DNA of 64,000 bases from Curtobacterium flaccumfaciens (GTDB lineage: Bacteria; Actinomycetota; Actinomycetes; Actinomycetales; Microbacteriaceae), in NCBI RefSeq assembly GCF_004361695.1, contig NZ_SNVW01000004.1, positions 248,001-312,000 of the forward strand, in the 5' to 3' direction. Below the pieces are notes generated by a model, which worked only from the letters and a program-made list of their open reading frames with translations, ran no database searches and was not told where the DNA came from. Of this stretch, positions 26,342-34,691 are shown piece after piece (positions within the stretch are counted from its first letter, which is position 1; each line of letters opens with the position of its first letter). Made by a program: the position numbers and the translations under genes.

Positions 26342-26936
26342 CGCCGTCGACCGCGCTGCACCCGTCGGGCGCCGTCCGGACGGGGAGTCCCCCGGCGGCG
26401 ATCGCGACGACGATGTCCGTGTCCGTGTCCGGGAACGACAGCGTGACCGGGTGCTCGACCCCCTCGAACACGGCGGTGCCCCGGCGGACGTCCACGTCGA
26501 CGTCGGCCGGATCCACCCGGAGCCCGCGGCCGTCGCGCTTCAGCACTGCCTCCTTCGCGGCCCAGCAGGCGGCGAGGACCCGGACGTCACCGTCCGCTCG
26601 GTCCCGCTCGCCCGCGGTGAAGACGTCGAGTGGTGCGGCCGCGACCCGCGACACCCGTTCGACGTCGACGCCGACGGGGTCGGGGCTCACGGCGAGGACG
26701 ACGACACCGGTCGTCCGGGCGAGGCCGGCGCCGACGGCGGAGCCGTCGACGGTGACCCAGGGGCGGCCGTGGTCGGTCCCGCCGCAGTGCCCGCAGACGC
26801 GCCCCGCGCGCAGGCGCGACGGGTCGACGTCGTGGGCCGACGCGACGGCCGCGAGCAGCGCCTCCCGGTCGACGTCCCTGGTCGCGCCCGTGGGGACGAG
26901 CGTCAGGACGACGTGCGGGAGGCGCGGGAGACTCAC
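26325..26936 (-). CDS. 4'-phosphopantetheinyl transferase (Sfp type)
   Basis: 203 residues. GVDVERV carries the Mg-binding Asp and Glu, and CWAAKEAVLKRDGRGL is the second family motif. A Cys/His cluster (RVCGHCGGTDHGRP) precedes them, common in actinobacterial members. The enzyme transfers phosphopantetheine from CoA to carrier domains. It is the natural candidate for activating Ser553 of the NRPS-like protein some 3 kb away. GTG at 26936 follows TAGGCT by 6 bases (leaderless). Its 3' end overlaps map by 17 bases, tail to tail. Confidence 0.92.
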   Translation of the reverse strand: MSLPRLPHVVLTLVPTGATRDVDREALLAAVASAHDVDPSRLRAGRVCGHCGGTDHGRPWVTVDGSAVGAGLARTTGVVVLAVSPDPVGVDVERVSRVAAAPLDVFTAGERDRADGDVRVLAACWAAKEAVLKRDGRGLRVDPADVDVDVRRGTAVFEGVEHPVTLSFPDTDTDIVVAIAAGGLPVRTAPDGCSAVDGVSAGG

Positions 26937-26942
26937 ACGGTG

Positions 26943-26948
26943 AGCCTA
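26943..26948 (-). promoter_or_regulatory. -10 hexamer TAGGCT of the PPTase gene (leaderless)
   Basis: TAGGCT on the minus strand, 6 bases before the GTG start, no ribosome site. Confidence 0.5.
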
Positions 26949-26973
26949 CGGTCGGCGGTCCGTGCGGTGCGGT

Positions 26974-27177
26974 CTACGCGTGCGTGAGCGCGATGAGCGC
27001 GACGTTCATGGTGCTGTAGAGCCCCTCGGACCGGGTGGCCTGGCGGACTCGGCCGCGCAGGACCTCGTACCGGCCGTTGTGCTCGCGCACGAAACCGATG
27101 ACGCCGCTCGCGGGTGTCGACACGCGGTGGTAGCCGTCCTCGAGTGGGACGACCTCGGTGCTGGTTGTTCGCTCCAT
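26974..27177 (-). CDS. Small conserved protein of unknown function
   Basis: 67 residues (MERTTSTEVVPLEDGYHRVS), with the patterned stretch GVIGFVREHNGRYEVLRGRV suggesting a small beta-rich fold, and a hydrophobic end (TMNVALIALTHA). ATG at 27177 has AGGGGAA upstream at good spacing. No known function. It is divergent from the TPM-domain gene. Confidence 0.7.
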   Translation of the reverse strand: MERTTSTEVVPLEDGYHRVSTPASGVIGFVREHNGRYEVLRGRVRQATRSEGLYSTMNVALIALTHA

Positions 27178-27385
27178 TGCTGTTCCCCTGTCTCGTTCGT
27201 CGTCGAACGCGTGCCCGAGCATACCCCGACCGGGGGACAACACCCCCACAGGATCAGCGTTCCACGAGGGTTCGCCCACAGTCTGTCCGACGGCTGCGCA
27301 CCGTGGATAGACTCCGGGCAACAGCGCTCCGGGGCGCGGTTCCGGGGGCACTCGGACCGGCGGACCGGCGGAGGACGGAGGACGG
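27178..27385. promoter_or_regulatory. Divergent promoter region of the 67-aa gene and the TPM gene
   Basis: 208 bases. A TATGCT -10 (27218-27223, minus) serves the small gene, and TAGACT (27308-27313, plus) the TPM gene with a leader of about 65 bases ending in GGAGGACGGAGGACGG. Confidence 0.45.
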
Positions 27386-29401
27386 ATGCGAGCGGTCCAG
27401 GGTGGATCGGCCACGGGCAGGACGAGCACGAACAGGGGGACACCGCGACTGATCGGCCGCGTGGCTGCGGCGCTCCTCGCGATGCTCATCGTGCTGGCGC
27501 CGGCGGCGACGGCTCGGGCGACCGCCCCCGTCGACCTCGGCGGCGCCTACGTCGTCGACGAGGCAGACGTGCTGAGCTCCTCGCAGCAGTCCCGCATCGA
27601 GTCCGCGATCCAGGACCTCTACTCCGACACGAAGACCCAGCTCTACGTCGTCTTCGTCCCCAGCTTCTCGGACCCGACGGAACACACCGCCTGGGGGTCC
27701 GCGACGCTGTCGAAGAACCAGATCGACTCCGACGGCATCCTGCTGTCCGTCGCCGTCGACGACCGGAACTACGACGTCCAGCAGACCAACGAGACGAGCA
27801 TCTCCGCGTCCGACGTGCAGAGCGCCGTCGACGACGACCTGCTGCCCGCGCTCAAGCAGAGCGACTGGTCCGGCGCGGCCCTCGCGTTCGCGAACGGCCT
27901 GGCGGACACGCAGGCGCCGCCGAACCTCACCTGGCTCTGGATCCTGCTCCTCGTCATCGTCGTCGGGGGCATCGTCGTGGTGCTCGTCATCCGCGGACGC
28001 AACAAGCGCCGGACGGCCGCCGCCACCAAGGCCCAAGAAGCCTCCCTCGCCGAACTCGAGCGAGCCGCCGGCGGTGCGCTCGTCACCATCGACGACGAAC
28101 TGCGGACCGCCGAACAAGAGGTCGGCTTCGCCACGGCGCAGTTCGGCGCGGACGCCGCGAAGCCCTTCGCCGACGCCGTCGCCGCCGCCCAGCAGGCCGT
28201 CCGCAAGGCCTTCACCTTCCAGCAGCAGCTCGACGACGAGATCCCCGACACCCCGCAGCAGCGTGCCGACTGGGCGAACCAGATCATCGCGATCTGCGAG
28301 CAGGCGCACGCCGCGATCGAGGAGCAGACCGAGTCGTTCGACCAGCTCCGGTCGCTCGAGGACGGCGTCGACGAGGCCGCGGTCGCCCTCGCGCAGGCCG
28401 TCGCCGCCGCCCCAGCCTCGGTCAGCACGGCCGCCGCGTCCCTCGACCGGGTCCGCCGGGACTACACCGGCCGGACCCTGGCCACCGTGTCGGACAGCGT
28501 CGACCAGGCGCAGCAGGTGCTCGCCTACGCCACCGAGCGGTCACAGGCAGCCACCGCCGCGATCGCCGCCGGTGACAAGGGCGAGGCCGTCGTCGCCGTG
28601 CGGGACGCCCAGCACGCCCTGGCCCAGGTCCAGCAGCTCACGTCGAGCGCCAGCGCCGCCGAGCGGAGCTTCGCCGAGGCCACCGCACGTGCCGAGGCGA
28701 TGCAGGCGGACATCGCGGGCGACGTCGCCGCCGCACGATCCCTCACCGCGGGCGGACCCGAGCTCTCCGCCGCGGTCGTCCGCGCCGAGACCGTCCTGCG
28801 CCAGGGACTCGACCCGAAGGACCCGATCGCGGCCGTCGACGCGCTGACCAAGGCGAACACCGAGATCGATCAGGCGATCGCCGCGGCCCGCGGTGCCGAG
28901 GAGCAGCAGCGACGCGCGGCACGGGCCCTCGACGACGCGCTCCGCGACGCCCGCAACCGGATCAGCCAGGCGCGCGAGTTCATCTCGCTGCACCGCGGCG
29001 GCGTCGGACCGACCGCCCGCACCCGCCTGTCCGAAGCCGAACGAGCGCTCGACGACGCGGTCCAGCTCGCCACGACCGACCCCGGTCAGGCACTGCAGGC
29101 CGCACGAGCCGCGGAGCAGTACGCCGCCGCGGCGATGGACGCCGCGAACGACGACATGGGCGGCTGGGGCGGCGGAGGCGGCGGCTTCGGCGGCGGCAAC
29201 GGCAACGGCGCGCAGCTCGGCGGGCTCGTCACGGGCATCGTCCTCGGCGGCCTCCTCGGCGGACGCGGCGGGAGCTACGGCGGCGGCTCCTTCGGGGGCG
29301 GCGGCGGAGGCTTCGGCGGCGGCTTCGGCGGGGGCGGTGGCTTCGGCGGAGGAGGCGGCGGCGGGGGCGGCGGCGGCTTCTCCGGCGGCGGCCGGTTCTG
29401 A
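27386..29401 (+). CDS. TPM-domain membrane protein with coiled-coil and Gly-rich tail
   Basis: 671 residues. A signal segment (RLIGRVAAALLAMLIVLAPAATARA) is followed by a TPM (TLP18.3/Psb32/MOLO-1) domain (about 52-170, VVDEADVLSSSQQSRIESAIQDL), one transmembrane helix (WLWILLLVIVVGGIVVVLVI, about 183-203), a long Ala/Gln/Glu-rich helical region likely to form coiled coils (210-590), and a Gly/Phe-rich tail ending SGGGRF. Topology would put the TPM domain outside and the coiled coil inside. It is followed by a pspA-like gene (62 bases), and the pair is common in actinobacteria, probably for envelope stress. Biochemical role unknown. Confidence 0.9.
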   Translation: MRAVQGGSATGRTSTNRGTPRLIGRVAAALLAMLIVLAPAATARATAPVDLGGAYVVDEADVLSSSQQSRIESAIQDLYSDTKTQLYVVFVPSFSDPTEHTAWGSATLSKNQIDSDGILLSVAVDDRNYDVQQTNETSISASDVQSAVDDDLLPALKQSDWSGAALAFANGLADTQAPPNLTWLWILLLVIVVGGIVVVLVIRGRNKRRTAAATKAQEASLAELERAAGGALVTIDDELRTAEQEVGFATAQFGADAAKPFADAVAAAQQAVRKAFTFQQQLDDEIPDTPQQRADWANQIIAICEQAHAAIEEQTESFDQLRSLEDGVDEAAVALAQAVAAAPASVSTAAASLDRVRRDYTGRTLATVSDSVDQAQQVLAYATERSQAATAAIAAGDKGEAVVAVRDAQHALAQVQQLTSSASAAERSFAEATARAEAMQADIAGDVAAARSLTAGGPELSAAVVRAETVLRQGLDPKDPIAAVDALTKANTEIDQAIAAARGAEEQQRRAARALDDALRDARNRISQAREFISLHRGGVGPTARTRLSEAERALDDAVQLATTDPGQALQAARAAEQYAAAAMDAANDDMGGWGGGGGGFGGGNGNGAQLGGLVTGIVLGGLLGGRGGSYGGGSFGGGGGGFGGGFGGGGGFGGGGGGGGGGGFSGGGRF

Positions 29402-29463
29402 CACCACGACCACCAGCGGCAACGACACCAGCACCACACCGATCCCCAGGAAAGGGAACAGCA

Positions 29464-30189
29464 ATGGCAAAGCAGACGATCTTCGGTCGCATCTCGACCC
29501 TCGTCCGGGCGAACATCAACCAGCTCATCGACGACGCCGAAGACCCGCAGAAGATGCTCGACCAGCTCGTGCGCGACTACACGAACAACATCGCCGACGC
29601 GAAGACCGCGATCGCGCAGACCATCGGCAACGTCCGCCTGCTCGAGCAGGACCACGAGGAGGACAAGCGCGCCGCCATCGAGTGGGGGCAGAAGGCCGCC
29701 AACGCCTCGACCGCCGCCGACAAGTACCGCGCCGAGGGCAAGGGCGCCGACGCGGACAAGTTCGACAACCTCGCCAAGATCGCCATCGGCAAGCAGATCG
29801 CCGCCGAGCAGGAGGTCAAGGACGCCGAGCCGAACCTCGCCTCGCAGAACGAGGCCGTCGAGAAGCTCAAGGCCGGCCTGGCCGGCATGGAGCAGAAGCT
29901 CGAGGAGCTCCGCGCGAAGCGGGACAACCTCGTCGCCCGCTCGAAGACGGCCGAGGCGCAGTCCAAGGTCAACGACGCGCTCGGCAACATCGACGTGCTC
30001 GACCCGACGAGCGACCTCGGCCGCTTCGAGGAGAAGGTCCGTCGCGAAGAGGCAAAGGTGCTCGGCCAGCAGGAGCTGCAGTCGTCGAGCCTCGACGCGC
30101 AGTTCGAGAGCCTCGACGACGTCGGCAAGGACGCCGAGGTCGAGGCGCGTCTCGCGGCGCTGAAGTCCGGCGGCTCGCCCAGCCTCTGA
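29464..30189 (+). CDS. pspA: PspA/IM30-family phage shock protein A
   Basis: 241 residues, almost entirely helical with heptad-like spacing. It starts MAKQTIFGRISTLVRANINQ, the amphipathic helix and beginning of the ESCRT-III-like hairpin, and contains DAEDPQKMLDQLVRDY typical of the family. PspA oligomers support membranes under stress. Preceded by AGGAAAGGGAA, 62 bases after the TPM gene, with which it likely forms an operon. Confidence 0.93.
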   Translation: MAKQTIFGRISTLVRANINQLIDDAEDPQKMLDQLVRDYTNNIADAKTAIAQTIGNVRLLEQDHEEDKRAAIEWGQKAANASTAADKYRAEGKGADADKFDNLAKIAIGKQIAAEQEVKDAEPNLASQNEAVEKLKAGLAGMEQKLEELRAKRDNLVARSKTAEAQSKVNDALGNIDVLDPTSDLGRFEEKVRREEAKVLGQQELQSSSLDAQFESLDDVGKDAEVEARLAALKSGGSPSL

Positions 30190-30233
30190 CACTCCCCCTG
30201 ACGACGCCGGACCCCAGCTGACAGACTGACACG

Positions 30234-31055
30234 ATGCAGTTCCTCGTGGTCGGTCAGTGGCAGGGTTCGGCGTCGTCGCGCGCGATGCGCCTCGGGGACG
30301 GGGCGTCGGCCATCGCGGCCGACCTCCCCCGCGCGTCGACCACCGTCGTCGACGTCCCGGCCGGCGCGGGTGACCGGCTGGAGACGGCCATCGCGCGCTA
30401 CACCTCGGTGCTCACCGTCGCGGACCGCGTCGCCGAGGAGACCGCCGTCGCCAGCGAACCGGTGCTCGTCGTCGGCGGGGACGGTGCGAGCGTCCTCGGC
30501 GCCACGACCGGGCTCGGACCCGACACCGCGTTCGTGCGCATCGCCGGGTCGAGCGGCTTCCGTGCCCTGAACCGGGCGCAGCCCGTCGCCGCCGAGACCG
30601 CCGTGCTCCGGATCCTCGTCGACCGCCCCGACGACCTCTTCCCCGCGCTGCCGACCCTGCCTGCCTCGTCGATCGTGCTCGCCGGGGTCCGTGGCATCGA
30701 GGAGTCCGAGACGAACGCCCTCGACCGCGCGGGCATCGTGCACCTCGACGTCGATGCCGCCACACCGGACGCCATCGCCGCGGCCGTGGACGCCACCGGC
30801 GCCGAGGCGGTGTTCGTGCACGTCGACCTCGACGCCCTCGACCCGTCCGAGGTCGACGGACTGCTCGAACCGGTGCCGTTCGGCCTCGACGGAGCGGGCC
30901 TGGTGGAACGGATCCAGGCGGCCACCCGCGGACGACGGCTGGCCGGAGCCGCGCTGACCGGCTTCGCCCCGGTCGACCCGGACCGTGCCGTCGACGACCT
31001 CGGTGTCATCCTGCGGGCGGTCGGCGCCCTCACCAGCGCGTCGCGCTCGGCCTGA
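30234..31055 (+). CDS. Arginase/ureohydrolase-fold protein with incomplete metal site
   Basis: 273 residues of the arginase/agmatinase fold. The third metal motif is intact (FVHVDLDALDPSEVDG, D198 and D200). The first, normally GGDH, is GGDG (81-84), and the second, normally DAHxD, is replaced around VRIAGSSGF (101-109). Three of the six usual manganese ligands are thus missing, so ureohydrolase activity is doubtful; it may act on another substrate or only bind. A CAGACT -10-like hexamer lies 6 bases before the ATG. Same orientation as pspA, 44 bases downstream. Confidence 0.82.
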   Translation: MQFLVVGQWQGSASSRAMRLGDGASAIAADLPRASTTVVDVPAGAGDRLETAIARYTSVLTVADRVAEETAVASEPVLVVGGDGASVLGATTGLGPDTAFVRIAGSSGFRALNRAQPVAAETAVLRILVDRPDDLFPALPTLPASSIVLAGVRGIEESETNALDRAGIVHLDVDAATPDAIAAAVDATGAEAVFVHVDLDALDPSEVDGLLEPVPFGLDGAGLVERIQAATRGRRLAGAALTGFAPVDPDRAVDDLGVILRAVGALTSASRSA

Positions 31056-31133
31056 CGAGCACGGCGGCACGTCCGGCCACGGCGGTGCCGCTCCGGCGGG
31101 CGTCGCGTTCGGCGGGCGTGCTGCCGCGCCGCG

Positions 31134-31139
31134 TACGCT
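31134..31139 (+). promoter_or_regulatory. -10 hexamer TACGCT of the flavin oxidoreductase gene (leaderless)
   Basis: TACGCT ends 7 bases before ATG 31147. Confidence 0.4.
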
Positions 31140-31146
31140 CGGCAGC

Positions 31147-32547
31147 ATGACGGACTACGACCTCATCGTGATCGGCGCCGGCGCAGTCGGCGAGAACGTG
31201 GCGGACTACGCCAAGAAGCGCGGCCTCAGCGTCGCGATCGTGGAGGCCGAGCTCGTCGGCGGTGAGTGCTCGTACTGGGCGTGCATGCCGTCGAAGGCAC
31301 TCCTCCGCAGCGGCCACGCCCTCTCGGCAGCGAAGCGGCTCGACGGGGCGAAGCAGGCCGTCACCGGCGACCTCGACGCCGCGCACGTCCTCGCCCGCCG
31401 GAACTCGTTCACGTCGGACTGGAAGGACGACGGCCAGGTGTCGTGGCTCGACTCCGCCGGCATCGACCTGATCCGCGGCCACGCCCGCATCACCGGCGAG
31501 AAGACCCTCGAGGTCGACGGGACGACGTACACCGCCGCCGCGATCGCCGTGGTCACCGGCTCGCTGCACATCCTGCCCGACGTCCCGGGGCTCGCCGACG
31601 CGAAGCCGTGGGGCACGCGCGAGGCCACCAGCGCGCAGCAGGTCCCGGAGAGCCTCCTCGTCATCGGCGGCGGCGTCTCCGGCTCGGAACTCGCCACCGC
31701 CTGGGCGTCCCTCGGCGCGAAGGTCACCCTCGTCGCCCGCCACGGGCTGCTCGGCGGGATGGAGCCCTTCGCCGGCGAACTCGTCGCCGACGCCATGCGC
31801 GAGCTCGGTATCGACGTCCGCACCGGCGTCAACCCGACCCGCGTCGACCGCGACGAGCACGGGCTCGTCACGACGACCCTCGACGACGGCACCACGGTCG
31901 TGACGAGCGAGGTGCTCGCCGCGACCGGTCGTGCCGCCCACACGAAGGACCTCGGGCTCGACTCCGTCGGTCTGACCCCCGGCGACTGGCTGCAGGTCGA
32001 CGACACCATGCTCGTGCACGGCACCGACTGGCTGTACGCCGTCGGTGACGTCAACCACCGCGTGCTCCTCACCCACCAGGGCAAGTACCAGGCCCGTGCG
32101 GCCGGTGAAGCGATCGCCGCCCGGATCCAGGGCACGCCGCTGCACACCGAGCCGTGGGGTGCCCACGTCGCCACCGCCGACCACGCCGCCGCACCGCAGG
32201 TCACCTTCACCGACCCGGAGGTCGCCAGCATCGGTCTGACCGAGTCGAAGGCCCGCGAGCAGGGACTGAACGTGCGCGCGGTCGAGTACGAGCTCGGCAA
32301 CGTCGCGGGCGCCTCGCTGCAGGCCGACGGCTACTCCGGGCGCGCGAAGATGGTCGTCGACGAGGACCGCGGGGTCGTCGTCGGGGTCACCTTCGTCGGA
32401 CAGGACGTCGCCGAGATGCTGCACGCAGCCACGATCGCCGTCGTCGGCGAGGTCCCGGTCGACCGGCTCTGGCACGCCGTCCCCGCGTACCCGACGATGA
32501 ACGAGATCTGGCTGCGCCTGCTCGAGACCTACGGCCGCCCGGAGTAG
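31147..32547 (+). CDS. Pyridine nucleotide-disulfide oxidoreductase (FAD)
   Basis: 466 residues. FAD-binding DLIVIGAGAVGENVADYA (5-22), redox-active disulfide C41/C46 in CSYWACMPSK, NAD(P)-binding LLVIGGGVSGSELATAWASLG, second FAD motif DWLYAVGDV, and the C-terminal dimer domain with HAVPAYPTMNE (His-Glu couple of the family). It resembles dihydrolipoamide dehydrogenase and mercuric reductase relatives, without an N-terminal heavy-metal domain; the CxxxxC spacing is standard. Not part of a 2-oxoacid dehydrogenase cluster here, so the partner is unknown. Confidence 0.92.
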   Translation: MTDYDLIVIGAGAVGENVADYAKKRGLSVAIVEAELVGGECSYWACMPSKALLRSGHALSAAKRLDGAKQAVTGDLDAAHVLARRNSFTSDWKDDGQVSWLDSAGIDLIRGHARITGEKTLEVDGTTYTAAAIAVVTGSLHILPDVPGLADAKPWGTREATSAQQVPESLLVIGGGVSGSELATAWASLGAKVTLVARHGLLGGMEPFAGELVADAMRELGIDVRTGVNPTRVDRDEHGLVTTTLDDGTTVVTSEVLAATGRAAHTKDLGLDSVGLTPGDWLQVDDTMLVHGTDWLYAVGDVNHRVLLTHQGKYQARAAGEAIAARIQGTPLHTEPWGAHVATADHAAAPQVTFTDPEVASIGLTESKAREQGLNVRAVEYELGNVAGASLQADGYSGRAKMVVDEDRGVVVGVTFVGQDVAEMLHAATIAVVGEVPVDRLWHAVPAYPTMNEIWLRLLETYGRPE

Positions 32548-32549
32548 CG

Positions 32550-32906
32550 GTGCGGAACGTCCTGCTCGACTCCCCCGTGTCCCGCGCCGGGTGGGCGTTC
32601 GCGACCGCGGTCGGCCTGGCCGTCGGCGTGCCGCTGTCCACCGGGCCGGTCCGGGTCGTCGACGGGCTGATCGTCTGCACGGGGCTGCCGCGGTGGGTGT
32701 TCCGCCGCGGCGGCACCTGCGTCGGCTCGGTGTACCTGACGCGGGACAACGACGGCGACCGGGTCCTCCGTCACGAGCGGGTGCACGTCGACCAGTGGCG
32801 CCGGTACGGCATGCTCATGCCGTTCGTGTACGCCCTGGCCGGGCGGGACCCGCTCCGAAACCGGTTCGAGATCGAGGCCGGCCTCGAGGACGGCAACTAC
32901 CGCTGA
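32550..32906 (+). CDS. Small protein with an HExxH motif, function unknown
   Basis: 118 residues. GTG at 32550 comes two bases after the previous stop, with GGAG overlapping that stop. A hydrophobic N-terminal helix (AGWAFATAVGLAVGVPLS) is followed by RHERVHVDQWRRYGMLMPFVYALAG, which contains HExxH (HERVH), and by NRFEIEAGLEDG, where a Glu could serve as third ligand. The arrangement would fit a minimal membrane-associated metalloprotease-like fold, but activity is speculative. Confidence 0.8.
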   Translation: MRNVLLDSPVSRAGWAFATAVGLAVGVPLSTGPVRVVDGLIVCTGLPRWVFRRGGTCVGSVYLTRDNDGDRVLRHERVHVDQWRRYGMLMPFVYALAGRDPLRNRFEIEAGLEDGNYR

Positions 32907-32948
32907 CCCGCGCCGCGCGGGGCGCGGGCAGCGCGAGCTCGGGGCGCG

Positions 32949-33755
32949 TCAGGCCGCTCGGCGGCGGGGCACCACGAGGGGCGTGCCCGTCTCCGGGTCG
33001 GGGACGACCACGCACGGCAGGCCGAAGACGTCCTCGACGAGGTCCGCCGTCACGACCGACGCCGGCGGCCCCTCCGCGACGATCACCCCGTCGCGCATGG
33101 CGATCACGTGCGTGGCGTACCGCGCGGCCTGGTTGAGGTCGTGCAGCACGGCGACGACCGTACGACCGGCCGCGTGCAGCGCCGACGCGAGCTCGAGGAC
33201 GTCGTACTGGTGCGCGATGTCGAGGAACGTCGTGGGCTCGTCGAGCAGGACGATGTCGGTCTCCTGCGCGAGCACCATCGCGATCCACACGCGCTGCCGT
33301 TGGCCACCGGACAGCTCGTCGACGCTCCGGTCGGCCAGCTCGACGGTCGACGTCTGCTCGAGCGCCGCCTGCACCGCGATCCGGTCGGACCCGGAGGACG
33401 GGTGCAGCAGGTCCTGGTGCGGGAACCGTCCGCGGGACACCAGGTCGCGCACGGTGATGCCGTCGGGAGCGATCGGCGTCTGCGGCAGCATGCCGATCCG
33501 GCGCGCCACGGCCTTGGGCCGCAGGGACGAGATCGGGGCGCCGTCGAGGTAGACCGTGCCCGCGCTCGGCTTCAGGGTCCGCGCGAACGACTTCAGCAGC
33601 GTCGACTTGCCGCACGCGTTCGGCCCGACGATGACCGTGAGCTCGCCGTCCGGGATGTCGACGTCGAGCCCGTGCACGACGACCCGGTCGTCGTAGGCGA
33701 GCGTCAGTCCGCGGGCTCCGAGCGAGGTGGTCGGGAGCCCGGCTGCGGCGTTCAG
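32949..33755 (-). CDS. Iron-siderophore-type ABC transporter ATPase (FecE/FepC-like), probable CTG start
   Basis: Walker A VGPNACGKSTLL, signature ELSGGQRQRVWIAM, Walker B VLLDEPTTFLD and switch His in AVLHDLNQAARY mark an ABC ATPase; MLPQTPIAPDGITVRDLVSRGR is typical of the iron-chelate subfamily. The first standard start, GTG at 33677, would remove the first strand (GLTLAYDDRVVVHGLDVDI). Reading on upstream keeps that strand and reaches CTG at 33755, whose CTGA overlaps the SIP stop, with AAGG 7 bases upstream; that gives 268 residues. No permease or binding protein lies nearby, so this ATPase must serve a system elsewhere. Confidence 0.85.
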   Translation of the reverse strand: MNAAAGLPTTSLGARGLTLAYDDRVVVHGLDVDIPDGELTVIVGPNACGKSTLLKSFARTLKPSAGTVYLDGAPISSLRPKAVARRIGMLPQTPIAPDGITVRDLVSRGRFPHQDLLHPSSGSDRIAVQAALEQTSTVELADRSVDELSGGQRQRVWIAMVLAQETDIVLLDEPTTFLDIAHQYDVLELASALHAAGRTVVAVLHDLNQAARYATHVIAMRDGVIVAEGPPASVVTADLVEDVFGLPCVVVPDPETGTPLVVPRRRAA

Positions 33756-34684
33756 TTCTCGGCCTTGCCGTGCCGCCAGTACCCCATGAAGGCGACCTGC
33801 TTGCGGTCCAGCCCGACGCCGCGCACGAGGTGCCGGCGGAGTTCCTTGACGCAGCCGGCCTCACCCGCGATCCAGGCGTAGACGGGCCGCGGTGCCTCGG
33901 AGGACGGGATGTCCCAGAGCACTTGCTCGTCGACGTCGACGTCGGCGAGCTCCACGCCATCGGCGCAGACGGAAGACGAAGCCGAAGCCGAAGCCGAAGC
34001 CGAAGCCGAAGCCGAAGCGACCGTCGACGCCCACGCGTGCACCTGGTCGGTCATCCGGACGCCGTGCGACGCCCCGTTCCGGGCGATCCACCGGACCTCG
34101 ACCCCGGCGGGCGCGGTCACCGGCAGCCGGTCGTCGTCGGTCGGCACCTCGATGAAGACGTGGCCGACGGTGGCGACGTCGAGCGCCTCGAGGATGGCGC
34201 AGATGGCCGGGGCGGCGGTCTCGTCCCCGGCGAGCAGGATGCGGTCGGCCGAGCCCGGGTCGAACTCGGCGGCGCCGGTCGGCAGCTCGGCGGGCGAGGA
34301 CGGCACGGCGGGGCCGACGATGCGGAGTTCCTCGCCGACGCGGCAGGACGAGACCCAGCGCGAGGCCGGGCCGGTGTCGCCGTGCGCCACGAAGTCGATG
34401 TCGAGTTCGCGGGCGTCGGGGCGGAAGGACCGCACGGTGTAGGTGCGGAGCGGGTTCCGGACGGCGTCGGGCAGCGCGCGCCAGGCGGCGTACCAGTCCT
34501 CGCCGTCAGGCAGGTCGGTGAACCCGTGGCCCGGGATCGGCAGCACGATTTTGATCCGCTGGTCGAGCCCGACGGAGGAGAACTCGGCGAGGGCGTCACC
34601 CGTCAGGGTCACCCGCACGAAGGACGGGGTGAGCGACGTGACGGCTGCCACGCGGACGGAGAAGACACGGTACCGGGCTGCCAC
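33752..34684 (-). CDS. Siderophore-interacting protein (ferric-chelate reductase)
   Basis: 310 residues. The FAD-binding half has the family motif RTYTVRSF; the C-terminal SIP domain ends with YAWIAGEAGCVKELRRHL and GYWRHGKAEN. Relatives use NAD(P)H or ferredoxin to reduce Fe(III)-siderophores in the cytoplasm. A Ser-Ala linker encoded by six GAAGCC units (33978-34013) interrupts the SIP domain. GTG at 34684 is preferred (CATACT 8 bases upstream, overlapped by an iron box); ATG at 34702 lies inside that box. Translationally coupled to the ABC ATPase. Confidence 0.92.
   Translation of the reverse strand: MAARYRVFSVRVAAVTSLTPSFVRVTLTGDALAEFSSVGLDQRIKIVLPIPGHGFTDLPDGEDWYAAWRALPDAVRNPLRTYTVRSFRPDARELDIDFVAHGDTGPASRWVSSCRVGEELRIVGPAVPSSPAELPTGAAEFDPGSADRILLAGDETAAPAICAILEALDVATVGHVFIEVPTDDDRLPVTAPAGVEVRWIARNGASHGVRMTDQVHAWASTVASASASASASASASSSVCADGVELADVDVDEQVLWDIPSSEAPRPVYAWIAGEAGCVKELRRHLVRGVGLDRKQVAFMGYWRHGKAEN
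33978..34013 (-). repeat. Hexanucleotide microsatellite (GAAGCC)6 in the SIP gene
   Basis: Six perfect GAAGCC copies, flanked by one degenerate copy on each side (33972-33977, 34014-34019), encode an alternating Ser-Ala run. Copy-number change would lengthen or shorten the linker without a frameshift. Confidence 0.9.
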
Positions 34685-34691
34685 GATGACC

